Below are positions 39,536 to 50,639 of a DNA stretch of 64,000 nucleotides, piece after piece. The position numbers and the translations under genes are program-made. The DNA comes from Cunninghamia lanceolata (Eukaryota; Streptophyta; Pinopsida; Cupressales; Cupressaceae): NCBI GenBank assembly GCA_027924645.1, contig BSBN01000293.1:10316501-10380500 (forward strand), written 5' to 3'. The notes below the pieces were generated by a model that saw nothing but the letters and a program-made list of their open reading frames with translations, had not been told where the DNA came from and did not search any database. The stretch's first letter is position 1. Every line of letters starts with the position of its first letter.

Positions 39536-40731
39536 TGTAGTGTAGAAAAGAGATCACAAGCCTAAAGAGTTAAACTAGTTCATCCCTGTTCTACAAAACA
39601 TTGGGGCACAAACCAAGCATGGCTTCTACCCAAGGAGGAGAGCCAAACTATAGGGGTACTTCCCTTTTGTTGTATATCGAAGGACCAACCAAGCTTAACC
39701 AAAGCCAAACTAACAAGTAAAGACTACGATTAAACCATAAAATGATGAATAACATGCTATAACAGACCACAGGAAATGAACCACAAGGATTAACAAGTAC
39801 AACAGAGGTAAGAAAGTAATCTAGAACTTGGAAAATATAGCAGAGGTGCTCAGGACAAGGGTACTTGGGTGCCCTGGTCCTCTTTTAGGGTTAGGCAGAA
39901 CTTCAGGTATGATTAGACTTGTATCCATCTGCACTGCCTTCTTCCTAGAAACCAGCCTCTAAAACCTATTCTTCTTACCTACACACGAAAAAGAGGGAAA
40001 AGGTTGTGTTGTTTTAATGGTTTGCCTTAGTCAAACCCTATGTTGGTGTTCCTGCCTCCACAACAATGAATGATAAGATCCAAGAGTGTGAGCCCTATGA
40101 GGGAAGAGGCTAGATCTACAATAATATGATAGATAATGATGATAAATGATGATAATAACCACAAGACATCCAACCTTATTTAATGAAGACCTAAAACCAA
40201 CAAAGGAGAGTGATGAAGAGGCTTTCAAACTTCCTTCAAAGCCTGCAAACAACTTCAGTAACATTCACAAGTAGAAGATAATCCAAGCATGAAGAATCCT
40301 TTTACACAAGACATCACATGAGAGCAATTTTGCATTCATCTGGTTAGGTGTAAAATGAACTACAATACATACTTAAATATGCATTCCCACTCACCTTCAA
40401 AAAATAAAACAAGTTTAGGCTGACAAATACTAACTAAAGGAGTGTCCCAAGCTGACACCACAAAGTGGGGCTAAAAATCCCAAGTGGGACCAGGGCACTT
40501 GGGTGCCTTGGACCTTTAGCCCACAAACTCTGGAAAGTGTCATTTAACAGGGGCTTAGTCTAGTCCTAAGTTGATTATGTTGGGTTTACTTGTCAGGATC
40601 AGGATATTCATCATTTAGAGCTTAAAGAGGTGTTAAAGTAGGTCCTAGAATTAACAAAGGAAGCAACATAGGTCCAACCTAGGAGCTAAACTAGGTGTAA
40701 AATGATAGTGTACACATTTTACAATGCTATA
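39536..40731 (-). repeat. 5' LTR of the gag/protease-only element
   Basis: The + strand begins TGTAGTGTAGAAAAG and ends TTTTACAATGCTATA. It is a 1196-bp direct copy of 24937-26114. The right target copy GACAC follows at 40732-40736. Confidence 0.93.
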
Positions 40732-40736
40732 GACAC

Positions 40737-42016
40737 CCATTCTAGATAATTTATAGGTTTGATAAAAACCAATTGCTAGAAGCTTTTCTAATTCTGCTTT
40801 AACCAAGAGAGTAATTTTGGGATGCATTTTTCTCAACTTTTTTTTGACTGGTTTTGTACTAGGATATACTATCAAATGATGTGCCACCAATGAAGGATCT
40901 AAACCAGGCATATATGCATAGGACCAAACAAATTTCTTTGATATTTCTTTGCAAAAGGTGAGGAAGTCTCTTAGTTCAAATTATGAAAGTGATTTTGCTG
41001 CAAATGTGATCTTTGGTTCTTTAGATGTTCCCAAATTCATCTTTTGTGTTTCTTCAACAAGAATGGGGGATCTCTCTTGATATACCTAAACTTCAGGGAG
41101 GTCAAATTCCTCATCCTTAGGCACCTCAAGTAGGTTTTCACCCTCAGATATGTCCTTTATTTTTACTTTTTTGTCATCCAAAAGTGCAACAAAGTGATTT
41201 TCACTAGAGGGCATGATTTTTATAGTTTCTTTTTTTTTATATTGCATATCATTTAAAAATATTCAACTCATACGAGCATCAACATGAGACCAATACAAGC
41301 TATTTACGAGAAAACACACTAGAAATTACCTATGGAAGACCAATAGTCAGTACTTTGAAATCCACATTTTTAGAAACCACATCTGTGACATCAAAAGCCA
41401 ACTATCCAGACAACCAAGAGTCACAACTTTGAATTCCATATTAGATGTCCCTATGGGGATTTGAATTTGGGTCTCCACAATGAGAACCCAACATTTTAAC
41501 CAATTAATCTCAACCCCTTAGATGATTTTTATCTTTTCACTTTTATGACTAAAGAATTTGATTGTCTCTCCAAAGTAGGCATTAGTTTTGAGCTCTATAG
41601 TATATCCAATATTATGATCTCCAATTGCTATCCCTGATCTAAGTCCCAAGAATTTGGTGATAGCCTTGTCATTTTGAAAGATATCTAAAATAGGAGGCCC
41701 TTACATTGGTCATAATCAATGGGTCTGAGGTAGACAAGTGAAAGGTTATGGGATGATGATGGTGACGGAAATGATTGCATAGTAAGTCTAAAGATGGAAG
41801 AGTCATATAATTTAGTGATACATTTGAGGGAGTCATCATAGGTATCCTAATTAGTACTCTCAATAGTGGGAAATGTTTTAGCTACCTCACTCAAGATAAA
41901 TTTGAGCTCTAGAGATGCTAGCTCTTGTAATCCAAACCCTAGTACCAAATGTCTAGGTCTACGTGTAGCTTGAATGGGCTCGATAGTTCCTTGTTCTTGT
42001 AATCCAAGACCACCTT
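40737..42016 (-). pseudogene. Host Tat-like element: G-patch end, pre-RT region and RT start
   Basis: On the minus strand from 42016 the second half of a G-patch (GLGLQEQGTIEPI, to about 41970) runs into a linker. Fragmentary blocks follow (SFPSPSSHNLSLVYLRPIDY near 41740; HFVALLDDKKVKIKDISEGE near 41190). Then comes the RT start with MPGLDPSLVAHHLIVYP and KAELEKLLAIG (40911-40750). The RT breaks at the GACAC target site and continues at 24931. Several stops and frameshifts occur. The part at about 41245-41560 is in mixed frames and I cannot place it within a domain. Confidence 0.8.
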
Positions 42017-43053
42017 TGTTGGAATTAGTCCGAACAACTAAGAGGGGGGTTGAATCAGTTGTCCCTAAATCTTTAACCTTTTCTGAATCAGTCCCTTTGA
42101 AGGCTCACAAAAACTTCTACTCCTATCTTCAAATACTTCTTCACTGACTCTTCACTCTATACTCCCTTCGCTCTTCTTCTTCTCTGCTCTACTTTTAATC
42201 CTTTCTTTAGATTTTATTCATTTCATACAAGGATGATTTTCCACAACTCTTCAACAAGTATTTATACACTTCATCAACCTTGGAATGATCAACAAGGTTG
42301 GCTAACCTTAATGCGGATCTTTACACTATCAGCCAAACATAGCTGGAACTTGAAACTTTCTCCACTAACATACCATGCTTCATAGTATGCTCTTAAGATC
42401 ATCTGCAACATGCCAGGAACATCCGGTTAGCCAAGACTGGGAAGAATATCAACCTTAAAGAAGAAATCTTCAATCAACAAGCTCAAAATTCAATGCGGAC
42501 CTCCAACACAGTAGCCACATGATCTAGAGACCTCCACAAACACATTGAATTCACCAATAACATCCACTCTAAACCAAATTACCAAAATCATCTGTATCTT
42601 CCTCTGGAACCTCAAGAACACTATCTTTCACGACTATCAAACTAAAAAGATAGCTTGCAGACTTCTAAACCACGAACCACTGGAGTTGATACTACACATT
42701 GACTTCTCAAACATGCCTTCAAATATGCAGATCAAAATTTTACATTACCAGAGCAATTCAGACCTCTTTCTTGTCACTCTGTCTCTCCTAAGTATTGCAG
42801 GAACCAGTTCTACTCAGATGGCAATAACTTCTTCAAATATGCATGTGGATTTCTCAATTCTTAATTGGAGCAACCTCTGACAATCCTATACACATCCATA
42901 AGGTCTGTGAGCATTGAGTCTTCATTAATTTTCTCAATATCCTCAACAATCTGGTCTTCCATATAGACAGCAATATAGGATATAGTTGACACCAATGGCA
43001 ACAAGGATATGTTGACATTAATGACAACACCACTTAGGCACATATTTGCAACA
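42017..43053 (-). repeat. 3' LTR of the 1037-bp-LTR copia element
   Basis: A direct copy of 52172-53208, differing by scattered substitutions. The minus strand begins TGTTGCAAATATG after the polypurine tract GACAAAGGGGGAGAT (43054-43068). Apparent frames inside (42545-42880, 42861-43082) recur in both LTRs and are not genes. Confidence 0.95.
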
Positions 43054-43107
43054 ATCTCCCCCTTTGTCATTGATGGCAACATATGATGTGAAAAACTAAA
43101 TTCAACC
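42946..43107. repeat. 162-bp target duplication, left copy
   Basis: The segment from ACAATCTGGTCTTCC to AAACTAAATTCAACC recurs at 47505-47666 on the other side of the rearranged copia element. By eye the copies differ at a single base (GACAGCAAT against GACAACAAT). It covers the LTR edge, the polypurine tract and some of the 3' region of the surrounding copia element. Confidence 0.92.
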
Positions 43108-43460
43108 TGTTAGGGTTAGCCGGCAGAAGATATCAATTAAATGCAAATAAAGATTAAATAGAGAAATGGAAATACACATAATTAATAACAGCGAGAGACA
43201 AGATTTAACATGGTTCACCCAAACTCAGGCTACATCCACCAAACAGAGAGTCCAATATAATTATCCAGTAAATCAAACCGATTACAATCAGCAATCCCTG
43301 CAACTCAATACCGCTACAAATGCTACAATACAATACTCAAACCCTAACCCTTGGCCGCTTTTTATCAAGCCTTTTTGTCGGTTACAAAAATTAGGGTTTT
43401 CTTATGTCGGTCATAAAAAATAGGATTTTTTAAGTCGGCCCTAGGATTTTTTAAGTCGGC
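43108..43460 (-). repeat. Inverted partial LTR of the rearranged copia element
   Basis: The segment begins TGTTAGGGTTAGCCGGCAG, the reverse complement of the LTR end at 46785. It runs back through GTCGGTTACAAAAATTAGGG to the repeated AAGTCGGCCCTAGGATTTTT words. The GC-rich start of the LTR (about 140 bp) is missing. It joins directly to mid-pol sequence. Confidence 0.93.
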
Positions 43461-43471
43461 CCTAGGATTTT

Positions 43472-46147
43472 TTGCAGGAAGAGACTGGACAAGTTGCTGC
43501 AGGTTCTGAAACAACACTGTGGCATAACAGACTTGGGCATATGAGTGAAAAAGGTATGAAGGTACTTCATTCTAAGAAAGTTTTACCAGGTCTGAAATGT
43601 ATTAATATGGATTTCTGTGAAAGTTGTGTGTATGGAAAACAAAAGAGATTCAGTTTTCTCAGAGATGGGAAGCAAAAGAAAAATAAAAAGTTGGAGCTTG
43701 TGCATACAGATGTATGGGGACCAGCTCAGGTATCTTCTTTTGGTGGCTCTCGGTATTATGTCACATTCATAGATGATGCAACTAGGAAGGTCTGGATTTA
43801 TTTCCTTAGACAGAAATCTGATGTATTTGAAACATTTAAGAAATGGAAAAGCTTGGTTGAAAATGAGATAGGTAAAAGATTAAAATGTCTCAGATCTGAT
43901 AATGGCGGTGAGTATTGCAGCAAAGAATTTGAAGACTATTGTTCCTTTAATGGAATTCGTAGGCAGAAAACGGTTCCAGGGACTCCATAGGAAAATGGAG
44001 TGGCTGAACGCATGAATAGGACAATAATGGAGCATGCAAGGACCATGAGATTGCATGCTGGACTGCCTTTAAACATGTGGGCAGAGGCTGTCAACACTGC
44101 TGTATATTTAATTAACAGAGGTCCTTCAGTTCCTTTGGGCTGTGGTATTCCAGAGGAAGCATGGACTGGCAAGAAGGTGAGTTATTCTTTTCTAAAAACC
44201 TTTGGCTGTGAAGTATTTGCACATATAGATTCTGAAAATAGAACCAAGCTGGATGCGAAATCAAAAAAATGTACCTTCGTTGGATATGGTATTGATGAAT
44301 TTGGTTATAAGCTTTGGGATTTTGAAAATCAGAAAATTGTGAGAAGCAGGGATGTTATATTCAATGAGAAGGTGTTGTACAAAGATCAGTTGCAGCAGCA
44401 TGAGAAGAAAGAAAAGGATTATGTGGTGCTGGATGATACTCCAAATAGTGATGTTCCAGTGGCTCCTCATGCTCCGCAACAGCAACCAGAAATACCACAA
44501 AATCTAGTGAATGTTAGACGGTCAACAAGGATAAGTAGACCTCCTGAAAGGTTTTCTCCCTCTTTGTATTCTATTTTGTTAACAGATGCTGGTGAACCAG
44601 AAGGGTATGATGAAGCTATGCAGGTGAATACACAAGTTCAGTGGGAGCTTGCCATGCAAGAAGAAATGGACTCCTTGCTGAAAAATTAGACTTGGGAATT
44701 ATGTAAGTTACCTGTAGGTAAAAAGGCTTTACCAAACAAATGGGTTTATAGGCTGAAAGAGGAAGATGGAGGTAAGAAACGATTTAAGGCCAGGTTAGTT
44801 GTAAAAGGATTTGCACAGAAACAAGGCATTGATTTTGATGAGATATTTTCTCCGTTTGTCAAGATGACTTCTATTCGTACTGTTTTAAGTATTGTGGCTG
44901 CTGAAGATTTGCATTTGGAACAGCTAGATGTGAAAACTGCCTTTCTCCATGGTGATTTGGAGGAGGAGATATACATGGCACAACCACAGGGATTTGAGCT
45001 CAAAGGTAAGGAGAAACAAGTGTGCAGATTGAAGAAAAGCTTGTATGGCCTGAAACAAGCACCTCGGCAATGGTATTTGAAATTTGATAGTTTTATGGCT
45101 GAGCAAGGCTACAGTAGGTGTAATTCTGACCATTGTGTTTATTTTAAGAGGTTGGATAATGATAGCTACATCATTTTATGTTTATATGTTGATGACATGC
45201 TTGTAGCTGGGTCTAACATGGATCACATCAGAGAGTTAAAACATCAGTTATCACAGTCATTTGATATGAAGGATTTGGGGGCAGCAAAACAAATCCTTGG
45301 TATGAAAATTTGCAAAGATAGGATGAACAAAAAATTAACTCTATCTCAGGCTGCTTATGTTGAAAAGGTGTTGCAGAGATTCCATATGGAGAATGCCAAA
45401 GCTGTCAGTACACCTTTGCCTAGTCATTTGAAATTGACTAAGGAGATGTGTCCAAAGACACAAGAGGAGGAAGAGAAAATGTCCAAGATACCCTATGCTT
45501 TAGCTGTAGGAAGTTTAATGTATGCCATGGTATGCACAAGACTGGATATTGCACATGCTGTCGGAGTCGTTAGTAGGTATATGAGTCATCCTAGATTTGA
45601 GCATTAGAATGCGGTCAAATGGATTCTTAGATATTTGAGAGGTACATCTAATAAACACTTATGTTTTGGGGGCTCTAATACTGATTTAGCAGGTTATGTA
45701 GACTCAGATTTGGCAAGGGATATTGATACCAAGCGGAGTACTACAGGTTATGTCTTTACTGTAGGTGGAACATCAGTGAGTTGGATTTCTAGGTTGCAAA
45801 AGGTGGTTGCTTTATCCACCACAGATGCAGAATATGTCGCTGCAACAGAGGCGAGCAAGGAGATGATATGGCTACAATCTTTCATGGCAGAATTGGGTAA
45901 ACAATAGGCTAACAGTTCTTTGTATACAGACAGTCAGAGTGCCATACATCTTGCAAAGAATTCTGCCTTGCATTCAAAGACCAAACACATACAGTTGAGG
46001 TATCACTTTATTCGGTCGGTGTTGGATAATGGACAGTTACGGCTAGAAAAGATACATACAGATGAAAATCCAGCGGATATGTTTACAAAGGTAGTGACAA
46101 GGGAGAAGCTGAGCTCCTCTTTAGCTTTGATTGGTCTTCTAGACTGA
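43472..46147 (+). pseudogene. Truncated copia pol (integrase, RT, RNase H), four in-frame TAG
   Basis: One + strand frame of about 890 codons. It starts at the GAG-pre-integrase motif LWHNRLGHMSEKGMKVL with CESCVYGKQKR. The integrase core follows with ELVHTDVWGP, RSDNGGEYC and NGVAERMNRTIME, then RT with WVYRLKEEDGG, DVKTAFLHGDLEEEIYM and YVDDML (to 45607), and RNase H with STTDAEYVAATEASKEMIW and HTDENPADMFTK. The frame ends naturally at 46145-46147. The only defects are TAG codons at about 43988, 44687, 45605 and 45905. Family comparison puts Gln at three and Trp at one, so each is a single C-to-T or G-to-A change. Gag and protease are absent. Confidence 0.95.
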
Positions 46148-46785
46148 ACACAATAAAAATTAAATAGTAGAGTCCAGGGTGCTTATTTTCAGTGGGAGCT
46201 GCATGCGCAGCGGTGTCATCCAGGATCAGTCTCCAAGTGGGAGATTGTTTTGGTGTGGAGCCTGATCAGTCTCCAAGTGGGAGATTGTTGGTAGGTGGCG
46301 ACTGATCAGGAAAGTATTGTATACTAGCCATGTATCCTCGTCGGGGTTCGGGGCCGGGCCGGGCCCCGAGCGGGGGTTCAGGGGCGGCAGCCCCCGAGAA
46401 ACGGGGCTGCCCCCGAGAAAAATTTTTTTAGGGCCGACTTAAAAAATCCTAGGACCGACTTAAAAAATCCTATTTTTTATGACTGACATAAGAAAACCCT
46501 AATTTTTGTAACCGACAAAAAGGCTTGATAAAAAGCGGCCAAGGATTAGGGTTTGAGTATTGTATTGTAGCATTTGCAGCGGTATTAAGTTGCAGGGATT
46601 GCTGATTATAATCGGTTTGATTTACTAGATAATAATATTGGACTCTCTGTTTAGTGGATGTAGCCCGAGTTTGGGTGAACCATGTTAAATCTTGTCTCTC
46701 GCTATTATTAATTCTGTGTATTTCCATTTCTCTGTTTAATCTTTATTTGCATTTAATTGATATCTTCTGCCGGCTAACCCTAACA
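46072..46785 (+). repeat. First copy of the duplicated pol-end-plus-LTR unit
   Basis: This 714-bp unit begins at GCGGATATGTTTACAAAGG near the RNase H end and includes two polypurine-like modules (CTCCAAGTGGGAGATTGTT at about 46231 and 46271). It ends with the LTR at 46286-46785. The LTR (500 bp) begins TGTTGGTAGGTGGCGAC and ends CTAACCCTAACA. The second unit follows immediately. Confidence 0.93.
46286..46785 (+). repeat. LTR (first full copy) of the rearranged copia element
   Basis: This 500-bp LTR contains a very GC-rich patch at about 46333-46420 (GGGGCCGGGCCGGGCCCCGA and inverted CCCCGAG words) that could fold into hairpins. AT-rich sequence follows. Confidence 0.93.
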
Positions 46786-47478
46786 AGTGGATATGTTTAC
46801 AAAGGCAGTGACAAGGGAGAAGCTGAGCTCCTCTTCAGCTTTGATTGGTCTTCTAGACTGAACACAATAAAAATTGAACAGTAGAGTCTAGGGTGCTTAT
46901 TTCCAGTGGGAGCTGCATGCGCAGTGGTGTCATCCAAGATCAGTCTCCAAGTGGGAGATTGTTTTGGTGTGGAGCCTGATTAGTCTCCAAGTGGGAGATT
47001 GTTGGTAGGTGGCGACAGATCAGGAAAGTACTGTACACTAGCCATGTATCCTTGCCGGGGTTCGGGGCCGGGCCGGGCCCCGAGCAGGGGTTCGGGGGCG
47101 GCAACCCCCGAGAAACGGGGCCGCCCCCGAGAAAATTTTTTTTAGGGCCGACTTAAAAAATCCTATTTTTTATGACCTACATAAGAAAACCCTAATTTTT
47201 GTAACTGACAAAAAGGCTTGATAAAAAGTGGCCAAGGGTTAGGGTTTGAGTATTATATTGTAGCATTTGCAGCGGTATTGAGTTGCAGGGATTGCTAATT
47301 GTAATCGGTTTGATTTACTGGATAATAATATTGGACTCTCTGTTTGGTGGATGTAGCCCGAGTTTGGGTGAACCACGTTAAATCTTGTCTCTCGCTGTTA
47401 TTAATCCTGTGTATTTCCATTTCTCTGTTTAATCTTTATTTGCATTTAATTGATATCTTCTGCTAGCTAACCCTAACA
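46786..47478 (+). repeat. Second copy of the duplicated pol-end-plus-LTR unit
   Basis: It starts AGTGGATATGTTTACAAAGG and copies the first unit closely. Its LTR is 47000-47478 (479 bp), slightly shorter because one AAATCCTAGGACCGACTTA repeat is missing. The frame at 46654-46884 is a by-product of the junction. Confidence 0.93.
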
Positions 47479-47504
47479 TGGTATCAGAGCCAGGCCAGGC
47501 TAGG
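47479..47504 (+). other. Primer-binding site tail
   Basis: TGGTATCAGAGCC directly follows the LTR end, the Met-tRNA primer site of a + strand copia element. Only 26 bases of leader remain before the second copy of the 162-bp target duplication. This shows that the right-hand LTR was a 5' LTR in the source DNA. Confidence 0.92.
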
Positions 47505-47666
47505 ACAATCTGGTCTTCCATATAGACAACAATATAGGATATAGTTGACACCAATGGCAACAAGGATATGTTGACATTAATGACAACACCACTTAGGCAC
47601 ATATTTGCAACAATCTCCCCCTTTGTCATTGATGGCAACATATGATGTGAAAAACTAAATTCAACC
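47505..47666. repeat. 162-bp target duplication, right copy
   Basis: This is the copy of 42946-43107. It is followed by the original 3' region of the surrounding copia element. Confidence 0.92.
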
Positions 47667-47957
47667 ATCAAGAAAAGAACTTCTCCCCCTTTCTCTTATC
47701 ACACCTGCAACCATTTTCTTCACTGCTCCCCCTTTCACCAGCAACTATTCATTTCCAAGTTTTTCACATGACTTCTCTCCCCCTTTGACATCAATGGCAA
47801 AGGGCACGTGTTTGCTATCTTTTCTTTCCCTTTTTATTTCAGACTGATCTCCAATAATTGCATACTAACTACTCCTTAGAGTAGTATCTTCTCAACATCA
47901 ATCTAGATCTCAAGATATGTCTGAGAATTCCACTAGACTGATGCACATAAGTGCATC
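47667..47957 (-). other. 3' untranslated region of the 1037-bp-LTR copia element
   Basis: C/T-rich sequence (CTCCCCCTTT words) lies between the polyprotein stop at about 47958 and the target duplication. No gene. Confidence 0.7.
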
Positions 47958-50639
47958 TTAGTTCTGATCAGGAGGCATAATAACCCCTAACTTCTCTTTG
48001 AGGTACTCAAAAGTATCCTTGGGAAGAGGCTTAGTGAAGATATCTGCGATCTGATCTTTGGAAGGCACAAACTCCAATTTGACTTCATTCTCATTTACCT
48101 TCTCTCTCAAGAAATGAAACTTGATAGATATATGCTTTGTCTTTGAATGCAATACTGGATTCTTTGAGATGCTTATTGCACTAGAATTATCATAGAAAAT
48201 TGTGATTGGCTCCTCAAACACAATTCTGATGTCCTTCAACATTTGCTTCATCCACAGAACCTGAGTACAATTATTTACTACTGCTATATACTCTGCCTCT
48301 GTAGTAGACAGAGATATTGCCTCTTTCTTTTTGCTTATCCAAGAGACCAATCTTCTCCCCAAGAAGAATGCACCACCACCAGTATTTTTTTTGTCATCCA
48401 CATCTCCTGCCCAATCAGCATCTGTATATGCATGAAGAGTGAAGTCATTATCCTTTGGATACCACAATCCATATTCAATTGTCCCCTTGAGATATTTAAA
48501 AATTCTTTTGACTACCATAACATGGGATTCTTTTAGATTAGCTTGAAATTTAGCAACAAGTCCAACTGCATTCATGATGTCAAGTCTAGTCTAATTCAGA
48601 TAGAGTAATCCTCCAATCATTGATCTATACCTTTTCTGATTTGCCTTGGGGGAGTCATCATCTTTGCTTAGTTTACATCCGGTTACCATAGGTGTACCTA
48701 CTGGCTTTGAATCTTCCATTCCAAACTTCTTCAACAATTCTTTCACATACTTGGACTAAGATATGAAGATACCTTTTTCTGACTAAACAATTTGCAAACC
48801 TAAGAAGAAATTCATCTCGCCAAACATTGATAGCTCAAACTCACTTTTCATCTAATCAGCAAATGCTTTGCGCATACATTCATTTCCACCAAAATTGATA
48901 TCATCAACAAAGACCTCAACAATTAGAATGTCCTCATGATTACTCTTAAAGTATAGATTACTATTAGCAGTACCTTTGCTAAATCCTACCTTAAGCAAAT
49001 GTTTATCCAATCTGGCATACCAGGCTCTTGGAGCTTGCTTGAGTCCATACAAGGCTTTTCTTAGTCTACAAACCATATCTCCCTAATCAGACAACTAAAA
49101 TCCTTTTGGTTGCTCAATGTAGACTTCGTCCTCCAAATCTCCATTCAGAAATGTTAATTTTACATCTATTTGATATACTTTAAAATCTCTAAAGGCAGCA
49201 AATGCAAGAAACAATCTAACTACCTCTATCCTTGCCACTAGAGAAAAAGTTTCTTCAAAATCAATTCCTTCCACTTGAGAGTAGCCTTTACATACCAACC
49301 TTGCCTTATTCCTTACAACCTCACCATCTTCATTTAGTTTATTTCGGAAGACCCATTTGGTTTCAATCACATTTTTGTCCTTAGGTCTAGGAACAAGATC
49401 CCAAGTATGATTCTTTTCAATTTGCATCAATTCTTCTTACATTTCTTTAACCTAGTTTTCATCATTGCAAGCTTCACTTTTTGATTTAGGTTCAATCCTT
49501 GAAATCAAGCAAATCTCCTCTTGATCTTTAGAAAATCTTCTCCTAGTTCGAACACCTCTACTCTTATCTCCTATGATCTGATCTTCAGGATGATTTAATC
49601 TTACATACCTAGGAGTTTTTGAAATTGTTTGAATTTCTGTTTCTTGAACTTGTTCCTCATCATCTGCACTAACCTCCTAAGTTACTGGAGTTACTAGATC
49701 AATCTGAGTCTGAGCCTAAACTTGAACTTGCCTTCCTTGACTTTGACTTTCATCTTGATCATCTGAATCATATCCGGAGTACCTGGAATGTCCTTCTTTG
49801 CTTTCATCAACTTTAACATTAGCTCTTTCAACAATCTTTTTCAACCTCTTGTTGAAGCATCGGTAACCCTTACTTTGAGTTGAGTATCCTAAAAATATTC
49901 CTTCATCACTTCTTGCCTCAAACTTGCCTAAATCCTCATCTCTTTTGATATAGCATTTACTACCAAAGACTCTGAAATATCTCACAGTAGGAGGATGACC
50001 AAACTATAGTTCATAAGGAGTCTTATCAGAATTTCCTTTGATCTGCACCTGATTAAGAGTGTAGACAGCAGTACTCACGGCTTCTCTCCAATAAACTTGA
50101 GGAACATTTGTTTCCATCATCATGGTCCTGGCAGCTTCTTGACTGGTCTGGTTCTTCCTTTCCACAACTCCATTTTGCTAAGGAGTCCTAGGAGTAGATA
50201 ACTATCTTTTTATTCCATGCTTTTCACAGAAAGCATCAAACTCATCGGAAATAAATTCTCCACCTCTGTCAGATCTCAGACACTTCAATTTCCCACCAAT
50301 CTCATTTTCAACCATCATCTTGAACACCTTAAACCTATCAAGAGCTTCTAATTTTTCTTTCAAGAAAGTTACCCACATCATTCGAGAGTAATCATCAATT
50401 AAGAACATGAAATATCTGTCTCCTTGCACACTCCTAATTCTAGAAGGACCACATAGATCAGTATGTACCAGTTCCAATCTCCCACTTGAACCTTGTTCTT
50501 TACTCTTGAATGAAATTTTGTTCTGTTTACCTAATTGACATTCTCTACATATGCTATCAGGTTTCACAAGTCTTGGAATATCTCTTACAGCTTGAGTGGA
50601 ATTTATTTTGACAATGATATCAAAATTTACATGAAACAT
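47958..50639 (-). pseudogene. Copia integrase, RT and RNase H (1037-bp-LTR element)
   Basis: The minus strand shares one frame across this span. The integrase has CRECQLGKQNKISF, LELVHTDLCGPSRI and KCLRSDRGGEF (50639-50202). A C-terminal block has VFGSKCYIKRDEDLGKFEAR (49985-49716). RT has NKLNEDGEVVRNKARLVCKG, DVKLTFLNGDLEDEVYIEQP (49430-49095) and the active site FVDDI (49076-48852). RNase H has AYTDADWAGDVDDKKN, STTEAEYIAVVNNCTQVLW and DQIADIFTKPLPKD (48575-47958). The terminal stop looks natural. In-frame stops break it into about six pieces. Confidence 0.93.

Larger units (their letters stand above)
24937..40731 (-). mobile_element. Non-autonomous Tat-like LTR element with gag and protease only
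   Basis: Two direct LTRs (24937-26114 and 39536-40731, about 1.18 and 1.20 kb) bound this element, with a perfect 5-bp target duplication GACAC (24932-24936 and 40732-40736). It sits inside the RT of the host Tat-like element. On the minus strand it encodes gag and a retropepsin (30782 to about 28020). No RT, RNase H or integrase of its own is present between the protease and the 3' LTR. Its 5' region contains host-gene fragments in the opposite orientation and a copia element (32959-38223). Without that copia element it is about 10.5 kb. LTR ends read TATAGC...CTACACTACA on the minus strand, that is TA...CA instead of TG...CA. It would need enzymes supplied by a relative. Confidence 0.85.
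43108..47504 (+). mobile_element. Rearranged copia element: inverted LTR, truncated pol, duplicated 3' end
   Basis: From left to right: a partial LTR in inverted orientation (43108 to about 43460); a + strand pol that starts in the GAG-pre-integrase region and lacks gag and protease (43472-46147); a full LTR (46286-46785); a second copy of the pol end plus LTR (46786-47478); and a primer-site tail (47479-47504). The insert is flanked by a 162-bp direct duplication, not the usual 5 bp. The family is that of the solo LTR at 7950-8470. The structure suggests an aberrant integration of a self-integrated or recombined cDNA. Confidence 0.9.

Noticed and set aside
42545..43082. Frames inside the copia LTRs (also 52700-53288)
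   Set aside because: They recur because the LTR is duplicated and show no domain; these are non-coding LTR sequences.
46330..46425. GC-rich patch as a CpG-island promoter of a host gene
   Set aside because: It lies inside a retroelement LTR, is duplicated with it, and no host gene follows.
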